The notes below the pieces were generated by a model. It saw nothing but the letters and a program-made list of their open reading frames with translations, ran no database searches and had not been told where the DNA came from. DNA of 64,000 nt from Enterococcus faecalis (GTDB lineage Bacteria > Bacillota > Bacilli > Lactobacillales > Enterococcaceae), in contig NZ_CP118962.1 in assembly GCF_029024925.1 (NCBI RefSeq), positions 124,001 to 188,000 of the forward strand. The letters are read 5' to 3'. This document shows, one piece after another, positions 33,670-43,581 of the stretch. A program made the translations under genes and the position numbers. Position 1 is the first letter of the stretch. Each line of letters starts with the position of its first letter.

Positions 33670-33721
33670 AAAAAGTCTAACTTTTTGGGGTCGCTACATC
33701 TGAAGGACTTCTTTTTTATTC

Positions 33722-34297
33722 TTAGGAATACAGCCGCTCGACATCTGTCTCAGGTAAATTGATGTACTTATAACAAGTGCCCACCGAAACGCCGCATTTA
33801 TTAGAAATAAATTGGATTGTTTCTTTGTTTTCATAATATAATGCACGGATTTTGCGGACGGTGCGTCCATCGATTTTTGGACGTCCACCTACTTTTCCGT
33901 TTTCACGAGCTTTGTGGAGCCCGACGAGTGTTCGTTCTTTAATTAGTGCACATTCCATCGCAGATAAGCTCTCCATTAATTGGAAATAGGCTTCACCTGT
34001 TGGAAGGTGAGTATCAATTCCTTCTGAAATGCTGACAAAATCAACTTGTTTTTCCTTTAACATTTTCATAAAGTCTGTTAATTGGCGGGTTGTTTTACCT
34101 AAATGGTGCAATTTACAAACAATAAGTGTATCCCCAGCAGAAAGAAGTTTTTCGACTTCGTCTAAGACACTGATCTCCGCTTGAGGATCAAATGTCTCTT
34201 GGAAAATATCATCACAACCAAACGATTGGAGAGTGGTTAGTTGATTTTTTAAATCGTCTTCAATAATAGTTGTGCGTGCATAACCAATTCGTTTCAT
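33722..34297 (-). CDS. Serine-recombinase (resolvase) family protein with degenerate active site
   Basis: The 191-residue product has the resolvase N-terminal domain ('IGYARTT', 'LKNQLTTLQSFGCDDIF', 'VDFVSISEGIDT', 'LSAMECALIKERTLVGLHKARENGKVGGRP') and a C-terminal Hin-like HTH ('RALYYENKETIQFISNKCGVSVGTCYKYIN'). The nucleophilic serine (YARVS, position 10) is threonine, and the K-L-D-R-L-G-R motif reads K-L-H-H-L-G-K (residues 62-68), losing both conserved arginines and the aspartate. DNA binding may persist but strand cleavage is unlikely. AAGGA precedes the ATG. It lies 40 bases downstream of rpiA on the same strand, and its terminator is split by the IS. Confidence 0.88.
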   Translation of the reverse strand: MKRIGYARTTIIEDDLKNQLTTLQSFGCDDIFQETFDPQAEISVLDEVEKLLSAGDTLIVCKLHHLGKTTRQLTDFMKMLKEKQVDFVSISEGIDTHLPTGEAYFQLMESLSAMECALIKERTLVGLHKARENGKVGGRPKIDGRTVRKIRALYYENKETIQFISNKCGVSVGTCYKYINLPETDVERLYS

Positions 34298-34338
34298 ATA
34301 TTATCCTTCCTATATAAATAATCTTTTTTCACACATTC

Positions 34339-35019
34339 TTAACGTGCGGGAACATGTAAGGTTTTCGGTCCATCTTCATAACCGACGATTACCATAGAAA
34401 CCATATTTAAAAATAAGCCGTGTTCAACGACGCCAACCAAGTTGTCTAAATAAGAACCTAAAGCTTCTGGATCTGTAATTTTTTCTAAATGCAAATCGAT
34501 GATATGGTGGCCTCCATCTGTTATTAATGTTTCGCCAGCAGCGTTTAGACGAAGTGCTGGGTGATAGCCTTTTTCTTTAAATAAATGCACTAGTTGGCAG
34601 CTGCCATAAGGGACAACCTCAACAGGAAGTGGGAAAGCCCCTAAATCGTCCACCATTTTTGATTTATCCACAATCCAAATACATTTCTTTGAATAAGTGG
34701 CCACAATTTTTTCAAAAAGTAAGGCAGCGCCACCGCCTTTGATTCCTTGAAAATCAGCGCTGATTTCATCGGCGCCATCAATCGTAAGATCCACATACGG
34801 AACCTCATCAATACTTTTTAAAGGAATGCCCAAGGCCAAGGCTTGTTTCTCTGTTTCTTTTGAAGTAGTAACCCCTACGATTGACAATCCTTCTTCTTTT
34901 ACGCGACGACCAATTTCGTCTACCATAAATTTTGCTGTTGAGCCAGTACCCAAACCGACAATCATGCCGTCTTCTACATATTTTGCAGCTTCGATTCCTA
35001 CCATTTGTTTCAGATTCAT
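34339..35019 (-). CDS. rpiA: Ribose-5-phosphate isomerase A
   Basis: RpiA interconverts ribose-5-phosphate and ribulose-5-phosphate. The 226-residue product has '[16 protein letters not shown]', '[10 protein letters not shown]' with the active-site aspartates, '[14 protein letters not shown]' with the lysine and catalytic glutamate, 'WIVDKSKMV' and '[12 protein letters not shown]'. A GGGGG-containing ribosome site precedes the ATG. It is probably cotranscribed with the resolvase-like gene 40 bases downstream. It is divergent from the str operon. It also connects to ribose released by the nucleoside genes elsewhere in the window. Confidence 0.95.
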   Translation of the reverse strand: MNLKQMVGIEAAKYVEDGMIVGLGTGSTAKFMVDEIGRRVKEEGLSIVGVTTSKETEKQALALGIPLKSIDEVPYVDLTIDGADEISADFQGIKGGGAALLFEKIVATYSKKCIWIVDKSKMVDDLGAFPLPVEVVPYGSCQLVHLFKEKGYHPALRLNAAGETLITDGGHHIIDLHLEKITDPEALGSYLDNLVGVVEHGLFLNMVSMVIVGYEDGPKTLHVPAR

Positions 35020-35172
35020 CGCTGTTTTCCGCCCCCTTCAATAGTCAAAGATATTGTACCGTTATTTAACTAAAAAAGATAGAAAGTTTTTGAAAAAGTC
35101 ATAAAAATTTTTAAAGGAAAAGTACGTTTAAATAGAAGGAAAAGCTTTTTTTCGAAAGGCGAAAGAAGAGGG

Positions 35173-35201
35173 TTGACAGCTGATACTTATCGTGGTATCC
35201 T
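35173..35201 (+). promoter_or_regulatory. rpsL: Promoter of the str operon
   Basis: Consensus TTGACA (35173-35178), 17-base spacer, TATCCT (35196-35201) with an extended TG one base before it. The 344-base gap 35020-35363 otherwise holds AT-rich sequence on the rpiA side and a transcribed leader of about 155 nt on the rpsL side with only small possible hairpins. No known leader motif was recognised. Confidence 0.75.
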
Positions 35202-35363
35202 AACAAAGGTGCTTTATCTACAGGTTCCTTATAGGGACGTGCTGACTGTCTATCAAAGCATATTTGATAAAGAGTGCAGAGATTGCATTATTTTTTATCG
35301 CGAAAAAAGAACCACCTGGATGTGTGGAACTAGAAGCGAAGTAAGGAAGGAGGAGAACAAGGA

Positions 35364-35777
35364 ATGCCTACAATTAACCAATTAGTACGTAAACCTCGTA
35401 AATCTAAAGTAGAAAAATCTGATTCACCAGCCTTAAACAAAGGATATAACAGTTTTAAGAAAACTCAAACAAACGTTAACTCTCCGCAAAAACGTGGAGT
35501 TTGTACACGTGTGGGTACGATGACACCTAAAAAACCGAACTCAGCTTTACGTAAATATGCCCGTGTTCGTTTGTCAAACTTAATCGAAGTTACAGCTTAT
35601 ATCCCAGGTATCGGTCACAACTTACAAGAACACAGCGTGGTATTATTACGTGGTGGACGTGTAAAAGACTTACCAGGGGTACGTTACCATATCGTTCGTG
35701 GTGCGCTTGATACTGCCGGTGTTAACGACCGTAAACAAAGCCGCTCTAAATACGGTACAAAACGTCCTAAAGCTTAA
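35364..35777 (+). CDS. rpsL: 30S ribosomal protein S12
   Basis: S12 lines the decoding centre and is the classical streptomycin-resistance target. The 137-residue product has the firmicute-type insertion ('[16 protein letters not shown]') before '[24 protein letters not shown]'. Both lysines of the TPKKPNS motif (56 and 57) are present and '[13 protein letters not shown]' is intact, so no common streptomycin-resistance substitution is seen. GGAGGAG precedes the ATG. It is the first gene of rpsL-rpsG-fusA. Confidence 0.97.
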   Translation: MPTINQLVRKPRKSKVEKSDSPALNKGYNSFKKTQTNVNSPQKRGVCTRVGTMTPKKPNSALRKYARVRLSNLIEVTAYIPGIGHNLQEHSVVLLRGGRVKDLPGVRYHIVRGALDTAGVNDRKQSRSKYGTKRPKA

Positions 35778-35832
35778 TTATAATAAGACAATAACAACTT
35801 GAAAAATCATATTTCGGAAGGAGGAGTTACGG

Positions 35833-36303
35833 ATGCCTCGTAAAGGTCCTGTTGCAAAACGTGATGTTTTACCAGATCCAATTTATAACTCAAAATTAGT
35901 AACTCGCTTAATCAACCGTGTAATGGTTGACGGTAAACGCGGGATTGCTGCTAACATTATCTATAATTCATTTGATATCATCAAAGAATCTACAGGTAAC
36001 GATCCATTGGAAGTTTTTGAACAAGCAATGAAAAACGTTATGCCTGTTCTTGAAGTTAAAGCACGTCGTGTTGGGGGTTCTAACTACCAAGTACCAGTTG
36101 AAGTTCGTCCAGAACGTCGTACAACTTTAGGTTTACGTTGGGTAGTTAACTACGCACGTCTACGTGGTGAACACACAATGGAAGAACGTCTAGCGAAAGA
36201 AATCATGGATGCTGCTAACAACACTGGCGCTTCTGTTAAAAAACGCGAAGACACACACAAAATGGCAGACGCAAACCGCGCATTTGCTCATTATCGTTGG
36301 TAA
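35833..36303 (+). CDS. rpsG: 30S ribosomal protein S7
   Basis: S7 nucleates assembly of the 30S head by binding the 3' domain of 16S rRNA. The 156-residue product begins '[21 protein letters not shown]' minus one, has the expected '[18 protein letters not shown]' and '[16 protein letters not shown]' segments, and ends '[10 protein letters not shown]', the usual bacterial length without the E. coli tail. GGAGGAG precedes the ATG, 55 bases after rpsL. Confidence 0.97.
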
Positions 36304-36386
36304 GATCCTCTCTGTCTGTCGCGTAAAGTGGCAGCAGAAAGTCAATTTACAATCGATTTAAATAAAGAGAGGAGTAAACATACAAA

Positions 36387-38468
36387 ATGGCAAGAGAATT
36401 TTCACTTGAAAAAACTCGTAACATTGGTATCATGGCCCACGTTGATGCTGGTAAAACAACAACAACTGAGCGTATCTTGTACTACACTGGTAAAATCCAT
36501 AAAATCGGTGAAACCCATGAAGGTGCTTCACAAATGGACTGGATGGAACAAGAACAAGAACGTGGTATCACGATTACATCCGCTGCGACAACTGCACAGT
36601 GGAAAGGCTACCGTGTAAATATCATCGATACTCCAGGACACGTGGACTTCACAATTGAAGTACAACGTTCTCTACGCGTATTAGATGGTGCGGTAACAGT
36701 TCTTGACTCTCAATCAGGTGTAGAACCTCAAACAGAAACTGTTTGGCGTCAAGCGACTGAATATAAAGTTCCTCGTATTGTATTCTGTAACAAAATGGAT
36801 AAAATCGGTGCGGACTTCTTCTATTCAGTAGAATCATTACATGATCGTTTACAAGCAAACGCTCATCCAATTCAAATTCCAATCGGAGCTGAAGAAGACT
36901 TCACTGGAATCATTGACTTGATTAAAATGAAAGCTGAAATCTACACAAATGATTTGGGAACAGATATTCAAGAAACTGATATTCCTGAAGATTATTTAGA
37001 AAAAGCGCAAGAATGGCGCGAAAAATTAGTTGAAGCTGTTGCTGAAACTGACGAAGACTTAATGATGAAATATCTTGAAGGTGAAGAAATCACTGAAGAA
37101 GAATTAGTCGCTGGTATCCGTCAAGCAACAATCAACGTTGAGTTCTTCCCTGTATTAGCTGGTTCAGCATTCAAGAATAAAGGGGTTCAATTAATGTTGG
37201 ACGCTGTTCTTGATTACTTACCATCTCCATTAGATATCGATGCTATCAAAGGGATCGATACTAAAACAGACGAAGAAACAACTCGTCCAGCTGATGACGA
37301 AGCACCTTTCGCTTCATTAGCATTTAAAGTTATGACTGACCCATTCGTAGGTCGTTTAACTTTCTTCCGTGTTTATTCTGGTGTCCTTGAAAGTGGTTCA
37401 TACGTATTGAACGCTTCAAAAGGCAAAAAAGAACGTATCGGTCGTATCCTACAAATGCACGCCAACACTCGTCAAGAAATTGACAAAGTGTACTCTGGTG
37501 ATATCGCTGCTGCTGTTGGTCTAAAAGACACAACAACTGGTGATACATTATGTGCATTAGATGCACCAGTTATTCTTGAATCTATTGAATTCCCTGACCC
37601 AGTTATCCAAGTCGCTGTTGAACCTAAATCAAAAGCTGACCAAGATAAAATGGGCGTGGCTCTACAAAAACTTGCTGAAGAAGATCCATCATTCCGCGTT
37701 GAAACAAACGTTGAAACTGGTGAAACAGTTATCTCTGGTATGGGTGAATTGCACTTAGACGTTTTAGTAGACCGTATGAAACGTGAATTCAAAGTTGAAG
37801 CTAACGTAGGTGCTCCTCAAGTATCTTACCGCGAAACATTCCGTGCTGCGACTAAAGCAGAAGGTAAATTCGTTCGTCAGTCTGGTGGTAAAGGACAATA
37901 CGGTCACGTATGGGTTGAATTTACACCAAATGAAGAAGGTAAAGGCTTCGAGTTTGAAAACGCAATTGTCGGTGGTGTGGTTCCTCGTGAATACATCCCA
38001 GCAGTTGAAAAAGGGTTAGAAGACTCTATGAACAACGGTGTTCTTGCTGGTTATCCATTAGTTGATATCAAAGCAAAACTTTACGATGGTTCATACCACG
38101 ATGTCGATTCAAATGAAACGGCCTTCCGTGTAGCTGCTTCTATGGCATTGAAAGCTGCGGCTAAAAATGCAAACCCAGTTATTTTAGAACCAATGATGAA
38201 AGTTACAATTACTGTTCCTGAAGATTACTTAGGTGATATCATGGGACACGTAACAAGTCGTCGTGGACGTGTTGAAGGTATGGAAGCACACGGTAACTCT
38301 CAAATCGTTAATGCGATGGTACCTTTAGCTGAAATGTTTGGTTATGCTACAACATTACGTTCAGCAACACAAGGACGCGGTACATTTATGATGGTATTTG
38401 ACCACTATGAAGACGTACCTAAGTCTGTTCAAGAAGAAATCATCAAGAAAAACGGCGGCAACGCATAA
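36387..38468 (+). CDS. fusA: Elongation factor G
   Basis: EF-G drives translocation and, with RRF, ribosome recycling. The 693-residue product has the GTPase domain with 'AHVDAGKTT' (17-25), '[11 protein letters not shown]' (switch I), 'DTPGHVDF' and 'NKMDK'. Domains II-V follow, including '[12 protein letters not shown]' and the C-terminal '[27 protein letters not shown]'-type segment. Codon use is strongly biased, as expected of a highly expressed gene. AGAGGAG precedes the ATG, 83 bases after rpsG. Confidence 0.98.
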   Translation: MAREFSLEKTRNIGIMAHVDAGKTTTTERILYYTGKIHKIGETHEGASQMDWMEQEQERGITITSAATTAQWKGYRVNIIDTPGHVDFTIEVQRSLRVLDGAVTVLDSQSGVEPQTETVWRQATEYKVPRIVFCNKMDKIGADFFYSVESLHDRLQANAHPIQIPIGAEEDFTGIIDLIKMKAEIYTNDLGTDIQETDIPEDYLEKAQEWREKLVEAVAETDEDLMMKYLEGEEITEEELVAGIRQATINVEFFPVLAGSAFKNKGVQLMLDAVLDYLPSPLDIDAIKGIDTKTDEETTRPADDEAPFASLAFKVMTDPFVGRLTFFRVYSGVLESGSYVLNASKGKKERIGRILQMHANTRQEIDKVYSGDIAAAVGLKDTTTGDTLCALDAPVILESIEFPDPVIQVAVEPKSKADQDKMGVALQKLAEEDPSFRVETNVETGETVISGMGELHLDVLVDRMKREFKVEANVGAPQVSYRETFRAATKAEGKFVRQSGGKGQYGHVWVEFTPNEEGKGFEFENAIVGGVVPREYIPAVEKGLEDSMNNGVLAGYPLVDIKAKLYDGSYHDVDSNETAFRVAASMALKAAAKNANPVILEPMMKVTITVPEDYLGDIMGHVTSRRGRVEGMEAHGNSQIVNAMVPLAEMFGYATTLRSATQGRGTFMMVFDHYEDVPKSVQEEIIKKNGGNA

Positions 38469-38618
38469 TTTTCCTTGAGAATAAAAGGTTTGTTTTTAGA
38501 ACTATCCTTTTTTCAAGATTTCGTGTAAAATAGCTTATGATGATCAGACGATTTTTAGTAACGTCTATCACATATAAAACAAACAATAAAATTTATATTT
38601 TTAGGAGGAACATTCAAA

Positions 38619-39806
38619 ATGGCAAAAGAAAAATTTGACCGTTCTAAATCCCATGTTAACATTGGTACTATCGGACACGTTGACCATGGTAAAACTACAT
38701 TAACAGCTGCAATTGCTACTGTATTATCAAAACACGGTGGCGGGGAAGCACAAAGCTACGATTCTATCGATAACGCTCCAGAAGAAAAAGAACGTGGAAT
38801 CACAATCAACACTTCTCATATCGAATATGAAACTGAAACTCGTCACTATGCACACGTTGACTGCCCAGGACACGCGGACTACGTTAAAAACATGATCACT
38901 GGTGCTGCTCAAATGGACGGAGCTATCTTAGTAGTTTCTGCTGCTGATGGTCCTATGCCTCAAACACGTGAACATATCTTATTATCACGTAACGTTGGTG
39001 TACCATACATCGTTGTATTCTTAAACAAAATGGATATGGTTGATGACGAAGAATTATTAGAATTAGTAGAAATGGAAGTTCGTGACTTATTATCAGAATA
39101 CGATTTCCCAGGCGATGATGTTCCAGTTATCGCAGGTTCTGCTTTGAAAGCTTTAGAAGGCGACGAGTCTTATGAAGAAAAAATCTTAGAATTAATGGCT
39201 GCAGTTGACGAATATATCCCAACTCCAGAACGTGATACTGACAAACCATTCATGATGCCAGTCGAAGACGTATTCTCAATCACTGGACGTGGTACTGTTG
39301 CTACAGGCCGTGTTGAACGTGGTGAAGTTCGCGTTGGTGACGAAGTTGAAATCGTTGGTATTAAAGACGAAACATCTAAAACAACTGTTACAGGTGTTGA
39401 AATGTTCCGTAAATTATTAGACTACGCTGAAGCAGGCGACAACATCGGTGCTTTATTACGTGGTGTTGCACGTGAAGATATCGAACGTGGACAAGTATTA
39501 GCTAAACCAGCTACAATCACTCCACACACAAAATTCAAAGCTGAAGTATACGTATTATCAAAAGAAGAAGGCGGACGTCACACTCCATTCTTCACTAACT
39601 ATCGTCCTCAATTCTACTTCCGTACAACAGACGTTACTGGTGTTGTAGAATTGCCAGAAGGTACTGAAATGGTAATGCCTGGTGATAACGTTGCTATGGA
39701 CGTTGAATTAATTCACCCAATCGCTATCGAAGACGGAACTCGTTTCTCTATTCGTGAAGGCGGACGTACTGTAGGTTCAGGCGTTGTTACTGAAATCGTT
39801 AAATAA
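38619..39806 (+). CDS. tuf: Elongation factor Tu
   Basis: EF-Tu carries aminoacyl-tRNA to the ribosome. The 395-residue product has 'GHVDHGKTT' (19-27), '[14 protein letters not shown]', '[13 protein letters not shown]', 'FLNKMDMV' and the C-terminal '[21 protein letters not shown]' region. GGAGGAAC precedes the ATG. It lies 150 bases after fusA; that gap contains a weak AAAAGG/CCTTTT hairpin and possible -10 elements (TAAAAT, TATGAT), so it may have its own promoter as well as read-through. A clear terminator follows. Confidence 0.98.
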   Translation: MAKEKFDRSKSHVNIGTIGHVDHGKTTLTAAIATVLSKHGGGEAQSYDSIDNAPEEKERGITINTSHIEYETETRHYAHVDCPGHADYVKNMITGAAQMDGAILVVSAADGPMPQTREHILLSRNVGVPYIVVFLNKMDMVDDEELLELVEMEVRDLLSEYDFPGDDVPVIAGSALKALEGDESYEEKILELMAAVDEYIPTPERDTDKPFMMPVEDVFSITGRGTVATGRVERGEVRVGDEVEIVGIKDETSKTTVTGVEMFRKLLDYAEAGDNIGALLRGVAREDIERGQVLAKPATITPHTKFKAEVYVLSKEEGGRHTPFFTNYRPQFYFRTTDVTGVVELPEGTEMVMPGDNVAMDVELIHPIAIEDGTRFSIREGGRTVGSGVVTEIVK

Positions 39807-39861
39807 TTAACTTTTTAACTATAGCTTTAACCAGCGTGAAAAACTGGGGTATTCGGACGTA

Positions 39862-39894
39862 AGACCAGAGAATTTATTCTCTGGTCTTTTTTTT
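39862..39894 (+). terminator. Terminator of tuf / str operon
   Basis: AGACCAGAGAA-TTTA-TTCTCTGGTCT followed by a run of T. Confidence 0.92.
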
Positions 39895-39987
39895 GTTTAG
39901 AAATTGGCTGGCTAAAAAATAAGCCAATTGGCTGTTTTAGCAGACTTGTTTCTTCCGTATACTTGGAGAAAAAGGTTAGGTGATTTA

Positions 39988-40811
39988 ATGGAAAAAGTAT
40001 TGACGATTGCAGGCTCCGATTCAACTGGAGGGGCAGGGATTCAAGCAGATTTAAAAACATTTGAAGAGTATGGAGTTTTTGGATTTTCAAGTTTAACCTC
40101 GATTGTGACGATGGATCCTACGACAGGTTGGTCACATGAAGTAACTGAATTGCCAGAAACGCTCTTAGAAAAACAATTGATTTCGGTTTTTGCAGGCGGT
40201 CCAGTAGCGGCTTTGAAAACAGGGATGATGGGTAATGAACAAAATATTAAAATGGCTAGTAAGTACATTAAACAAGAAAAAATTCAAAAAGTCGTGATTG
40301 ACCCAGTCATTGCTTGTAAGGGAACGGCACAAATTCTGCAACCCAAAAGTGTGGAAGGCCTAAAAACGATTTACTGCCATTAGCATTAGTTGCCACGCCT
40401 AATTTAATTGAAGCGGGCATCTTATCTGGTTTAGGCGAAATTTCTTCCGTGGCGGAGATGGAAGAAGCGGCAAAACGAATTGTACAAATGGGAGCCAAGC
40501 ATGTCGTGGTTAAAGGGGGACATCGCTTAGCTGGTGAAAAAGCACTGGACTTATTTTACGATGGTCACACCGCGCATCTTTTGGAAAATGAATTATATCC
40601 AACTGATTATAATCATGGTGCAGGTTGTACTTTTTCAGCGGCAATCACAGCTGGCTTGGCGAAAGGTTATTCGGTGTTAGAAGCAGTAACTTTAGCGAAA
40701 AAATTTGTAGCAGCGGCGATTAAACACGGTATTCAAGTTAATCCTTATGTGGGGCACGTGTGGCATGGCGCTTACACTCATGCGGAACAACGGATGCGTA
40801 AGAAAGCATAA
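39988..40811 (+). pseudogene. pdxK: Pyridoxine kinase, broken by a one-base deletion
   Basis: The first frame (39988-40383) reads as the N-terminal half of a PdxK/ThiD-type ribokinase-fold kinase ('TIAGSDSTGGAGIQADLKTF', 'KTGMMGNEQNI', 'VVIDPVIACKG'). It then shifts and stops. The second half continues in another frame ('LPLALVATPNLIEAGILSG', 'VVVKGGHR', 'HGAGCTFSAAITAGLAKG' with the catalytic aspartate position replaced by the family's Cys-type GAGC loop). Adding one A to the AAAAA run at 40362-40366 restores a continuous 'VEGLKNDLLPLALVATPN' and a protein of about 274 residues. So a single base was lost here, or mis-sequenced. Vitamin B6 salvage would be affected if real. Confidence 0.88.
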
Positions 40812-40818
40812 TATTTAG

Positions 40819-40857
40819 AACTAGAGGAGTCTGTCAAGGACTGGCTCTAGTTTTTTT
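40819..40857 (+). terminator. Terminator after pdxK
   Basis: AACTAGAG-GA-GTC and GAC-TGG-CTCTAGTT form a stem with an internal mismatch, ending in seven T. Confidence 0.8.
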
Positions 40858-40941
40858 GTGATAAAGAATAACAATAGTAGGTATTACGTTAAAAGAATGT
40901 TCAAATTTTTAAAAGAGGAGTAGAATAGAACTGTAATTGCA

Positions 40942-41047
40942 AAAAAGAAGCGGAACATAGAAGGGGTGATAACTTTTCTGTGCTTCAGTTTAGAACGGAC
41001 TGTGGTGTTTGTTTTGACGAACTACCGGAAAGCGACTTCTTTTTGTT
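40942..41047 (+). promoter_or_regulatory. Possible long-range attenuator in cfa leader
   Basis: AAAAAGAAG-CGG (40942-40953) can pair with CCG...CTTCTTTTT (41026-41044), which runs into TTTTTGTTTT just before the cfa ribosome site. The gap of about 80 bases is long, so this is tentative. Confidence 0.3.
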
Positions 41048-41081
41048 TTGGCTTCAAATGGTATTTAATGGAGGGAATGCA

Positions 41082-42248
41082 ATGTTAGAAAAAGAAACGT
41101 ACAGTCAACTGTTTAAATGGTCTTTTTCAAAAAAGACACAAGTCACATACTGGGATGGTACCGTCAAAGAGTATGGGCAAGGGTCGGGGGATCCGGTTTT
41201 TAAAATTGTATTCAATGAAAAAATTCCTGTGAAGGATTTACTGAATAACGCTTCGTTAACTTTAGGGGAAGCCTACATGGATCGCAAAATTGAAATCGAA
41301 GGCGATATCCAAGCGCTGATTTATGATGTGTATAACCAAAAGGATAGCTTTTTACACAATGCTAAATTTATTAAATGGCTTCCTAAAGAAAGTCATTCAA
41401 AAAAACGTTCGCAAGAGGATATTCACAGCCATTACGATCTAGGAAATGATTTTTACAAAAAATGGCTTGACCAAACAATGACGTATTCATGTGCTTATTT
41501 TAAAACGCCTGAAGATACATTAGAACAAGCGCAAGTGAATAAAGTTCATCATATTTTAGATAAATTGTTTATCAAAGAGGGCGACACTTTACTGGATATT
41601 GGCTGCGGCTGGGGCACGTTAATTTTAACTGCGGTGAAAGAATATGGAGCCAAAGCAACTGGGATTACATTAAGTGAAGAGCAATTTCATCATATTCGCC
41701 ATATTATAGAAAAAGAAGGTCTACAAGATCGAATGACTGTCAAATTGATGGATTATCGTGATTTAAAAGGAGAGTCTTTTGACCATATTACGAGTGTTGG
41801 GATGTTTGAACATGTCGGTGCGGAAAATCTACATGAATATTTTGATGTCGTTCAGCGAAATTTAGCGCCTAAAGGTACGGCGTTGATTCATGGGATCAGT
41901 CGCCAACAAGGTGGGGCTAAAAATGCTTGGATTAATCGTTATATTTTCCCAGGTGGCTATATTCCTGGTGTCACTGAGCTAGTCGGCCATATGACAGAAA
42001 ACGACTTGCAAGTGATTGACTTGGAAAGTTTGCGCAGAGATTATCAATTGACGTTGGAACATTGGACAAAAAACTTCCATAATATAGAAACAGAAATTGT
42101 TGACGAAAAAGGCGAGCGCTTCTATCGAATGTGGGACTTATATTTGCAAGCATGTGCAGCCTCATTCCAAGCAAGCAATATTGATGTTATTCAATATTTA
42201 TTGGTTCATCCAGATAACAATGATATTCCAATGCGCCGGATTGGTTAA
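41082..42248 (+). CDS. cfa: Cyclopropane-fatty-acyl-phospholipid synthase family methyltransferase
   Basis: Cfa adds a methylene from SAM across double bonds of membrane lipid acyl chains, usually in stationary phase or acid stress. The 388-residue product has an N-terminal lipid-binding region, then '[25 protein letters not shown]', SAM motif I '[11 protein letters not shown]', '[11 protein letters not shown]', 'SVGMFEHVG' and '[12 protein letters not shown]', all typical of the family. I chose the ATG at 41082 because GGAGGG lies 6 bases upstream; the longer reading from 40980 adds a non-homologous leader. It has its own terminator. Confidence 0.9.
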   Translation: MLEKETYSQLFKWSFSKKTQVTYWDGTVKEYGQGSGDPVFKIVFNEKIPVKDLLNNASLTLGEAYMDRKIEIEGDIQALIYDVYNQKDSFLHNAKFIKWLPKESHSKKRSQEDIHSHYDLGNDFYKKWLDQTMTYSCAYFKTPEDTLEQAQVNKVHHILDKLFIKEGDTLLDIGCGWGTLILTAVKEYGAKATGITLSEEQFHHIRHIIEKEGLQDRMTVKLMDYRDLKGESFDHITSVGMFEHVGAENLHEYFDVVQRNLAPKGTALIHGISRQQGGAKNAWINRYIFPGGYIPGVTELVGHMTENDLQVIDLESLRRDYQLTLEHWTKNFHNIETEIVDEKGERFYRMWDLYLQACAASFQASNIDVIQYLLVHPDNNDIPMRRIG

Positions 42249-42262
42249 TAGAATAAAAAAGA

Positions 42263-42308
42263 AAGAATTTGAGATTCTGGTAAAAAAAGAATCTCAAATT
42301 CTTTTTTT
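42263..42308 (+). terminator. cfa terminator
   Basis: AAGAATTTGAGATTCT pairs with AGAATCTCAAATTCTT, followed by seven T. Confidence 0.9.
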
Positions 42309-42394
42309 ATAAAAATAGAATGAAAAGAATTGAAAAACAAAACAAATGCTTTTCAAAACAAGAAAAAATTCTTTTAAAAAAACGCAGAAAATCC

Positions 42395-42423
42395 TTGCTA
42401 ACACTATCCTTTCATAGTATAAT
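42395..42423 (+). promoter_or_regulatory. rpsJ: Promoter of the S10-spc-alpha operon
   Basis: TTGCTA (42395-42400), 17-base spacer, perfect TATAAT (42418-42423). It predicts a leader of about 165 nt before rpsJ. Confidence 0.8.
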
Positions 42424-42429
42424 CAAAAA

Positions 42430-42596
42430 GGTGCTGTTTACAGGAGTGTAAAAAGCATTGGTAGATCAACGATTTGATTTGCCGGCTGTGAAGCGAGAGG
42501 TTGCGACACGCTCGGACGCTTTGCCATGAACGAGCATGCCGGATAAATTTTCGTGGAGCTATGTCTACTTTTAAAATAGGCGAAGGAGGGAACAAG
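42430..42596 (+). promoter_or_regulatory. Structured 5' leader of the S10 operon
   Basis: The leader has nested pairing. CCGGC near 42481 can pair with GCCGG near 42538 and enclose a CGAG/CTCG stem (about 42495-42515) and further GC-rich sequence. This GC-rich block is unlike the AT-rich surroundings. It is a candidate ribosomal-protein-binding leader; I cannot assign it to a known leader family. Confidence 0.45.
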
Positions 42597-42905
42597 ATGG
42601 CAAAACAAAAAATTCGTATCCGTTTAAAAGCGTATGAACACCGTATTTTAGATCAATCAGCGGATAAAATTGTGGAAACAGCAAAAAGAACTGGAGCTGA
42701 CGTATCAGGTCCGATTCCATTACCAACAGAACGCTCACTTTACACAGTTATTCGTGCGACTCATAAATACAAAGATTCTCGCGAACAATTCGAAATGCGT
42801 ACTCACAAACGTCTAATTGACATTGTGAACCCAACACCAAAAACAGTTGACGCTCTAATGAAGCTTGACTTACCGTCTGGTGTTAATATTGAAATCAAAC
42901 TATAA
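42597..42905 (+). CDS. rpsJ: 30S ribosomal protein S10
   Basis: S10 is in the 30S head and is also the NusE antitermination factor. The 102-residue product begins '[20 protein letters not shown]' and has '[26 protein letters not shown]' in pieces and a C-terminal '[11 protein letters not shown]'. GAAGGAGG precedes the ATG at 42597; upstream in-frame starts lie in the leader. It is the first gene of the operon. Confidence 0.97.
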   Translation: MAKQKIRIRLKAYEHRILDQSADKIVETAKRTGADVSGPIPLPTERSLYTVIRATHKYKDSREQFEMRTHKRLIDIVNPTPKTVDALMKLDLPSGVNIEIKL

Positions 42906-42926
42906 AATTAAGATGGAGGTGTACTC

Positions 42927-43556
42927 ATGACCAAAGGAATCTTAGGGAAAAAAGTGGGAATGACACAAATCTTTACTGAGTCTGGTGAATTAATTCCAGT
43001 AACAGTAGTTGAAGCTACGCCAAACGTAGTTTTACAAGTAAAAACTGTTGAAACTGACGGATACGAAGCTATCCAAGTTGGTTACCAAGACAAACGTGAA
43101 GTTTTATCAAACAAACCTGCGAAAGGTCATGTTGCAAAAGCAAACACGGCTCCTAAGCGCTTCATTAAAGAATTCAAGAATGTTGAGCTAGGAGAATATG
43201 AAGTAGGTAAAGAAATCAAAGTAGATGTTTTCCAAGCAGGAGACGTTGTTGATGTTACAGGTACTACGAAAGGTAAAGGATTCCAAGGGGCAATCAAACG
43301 TCACGGCCAAAGCCGCGGACCTATGTCTCATGGTTCTCGTTATCACCGTCGTCCTGGGTCAATGGGTCCAGTAGCGCCTAACCGTGTATTTAAAAATAAA
43401 CGACTAGCCGGCCGTATGGGTGGCGACCGCGTAACAATTCAAAACCTTGAAGTTGTTAAAGTGGACGTAGAAAGAAATGTTATCTTAATCAAAGGAAACA
43501 TTCCTGGAGCGAAAAAATCTTTAATCACAATCAAATCAGCTGTGAAAGCTAAATAA
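42927..43556 (+). CDS. rplC: 50S ribosomal protein L3
   Basis: L3 nucleates 50S assembly and reaches the peptidyl transferase centre. The 209-residue product opens '[18 protein letters not shown]' and carries the conserved '[27 protein letters not shown]' centre loop, in pieces no longer than the family motif. TGGAGGTG precedes the ATG, 21 bases after rpsJ. Confidence 0.97.
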   Translation: MTKGILGKKVGMTQIFTESGELIPVTVVEATPNVVLQVKTVETDGYEAIQVGYQDKREVLSNKPAKGHVAKANTAPKRFIKEFKNVELGEYEVGKEIKVDVFQAGDVVDVTGTTKGKGFQGAIKRHGQSRGPMSHGSRYHRRPGSMGPVAPNRVFKNKRLAGRMGGDRVTIQNLEVVKVDVERNVILIKGNIPGAKKSLITIKSAVKAK

Positions 43557-43581
43557 GTGTAGGGAAAGGAGGAACTAAGGA

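Larger units (their letters stand above)
32185..33698 (+). mobile_element. IS3-family (IS150-like) insertion sequence
   Basis: The element runs from TGAGCCGACCCC to GGGGTCGCTACA, with imperfect terminal inverted repeats of about 24 bases (19-20 matching) and the TG...CA ends usual in this family. It is about 1.51 kb and carries overlapping orfA and orfB. TCTG flanks both ends (32181-32184 and 33699-33702); ATCTG if the end is set one base shorter. Both transposase frames are open and the DDE residues are present, so it looks intact and recent. It sits in the loop of a terminator hairpin shared by AAAAAAGAAG at 32166-32175 and CTTCTTTTTT at 33708-33717. Confidence 0.92.

Noticed and set aside
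35529-35540. Streptomycin-resistance change in S12
   Set aside because: Both lysines of TPKKPNS and the second hotspot region are wild type.
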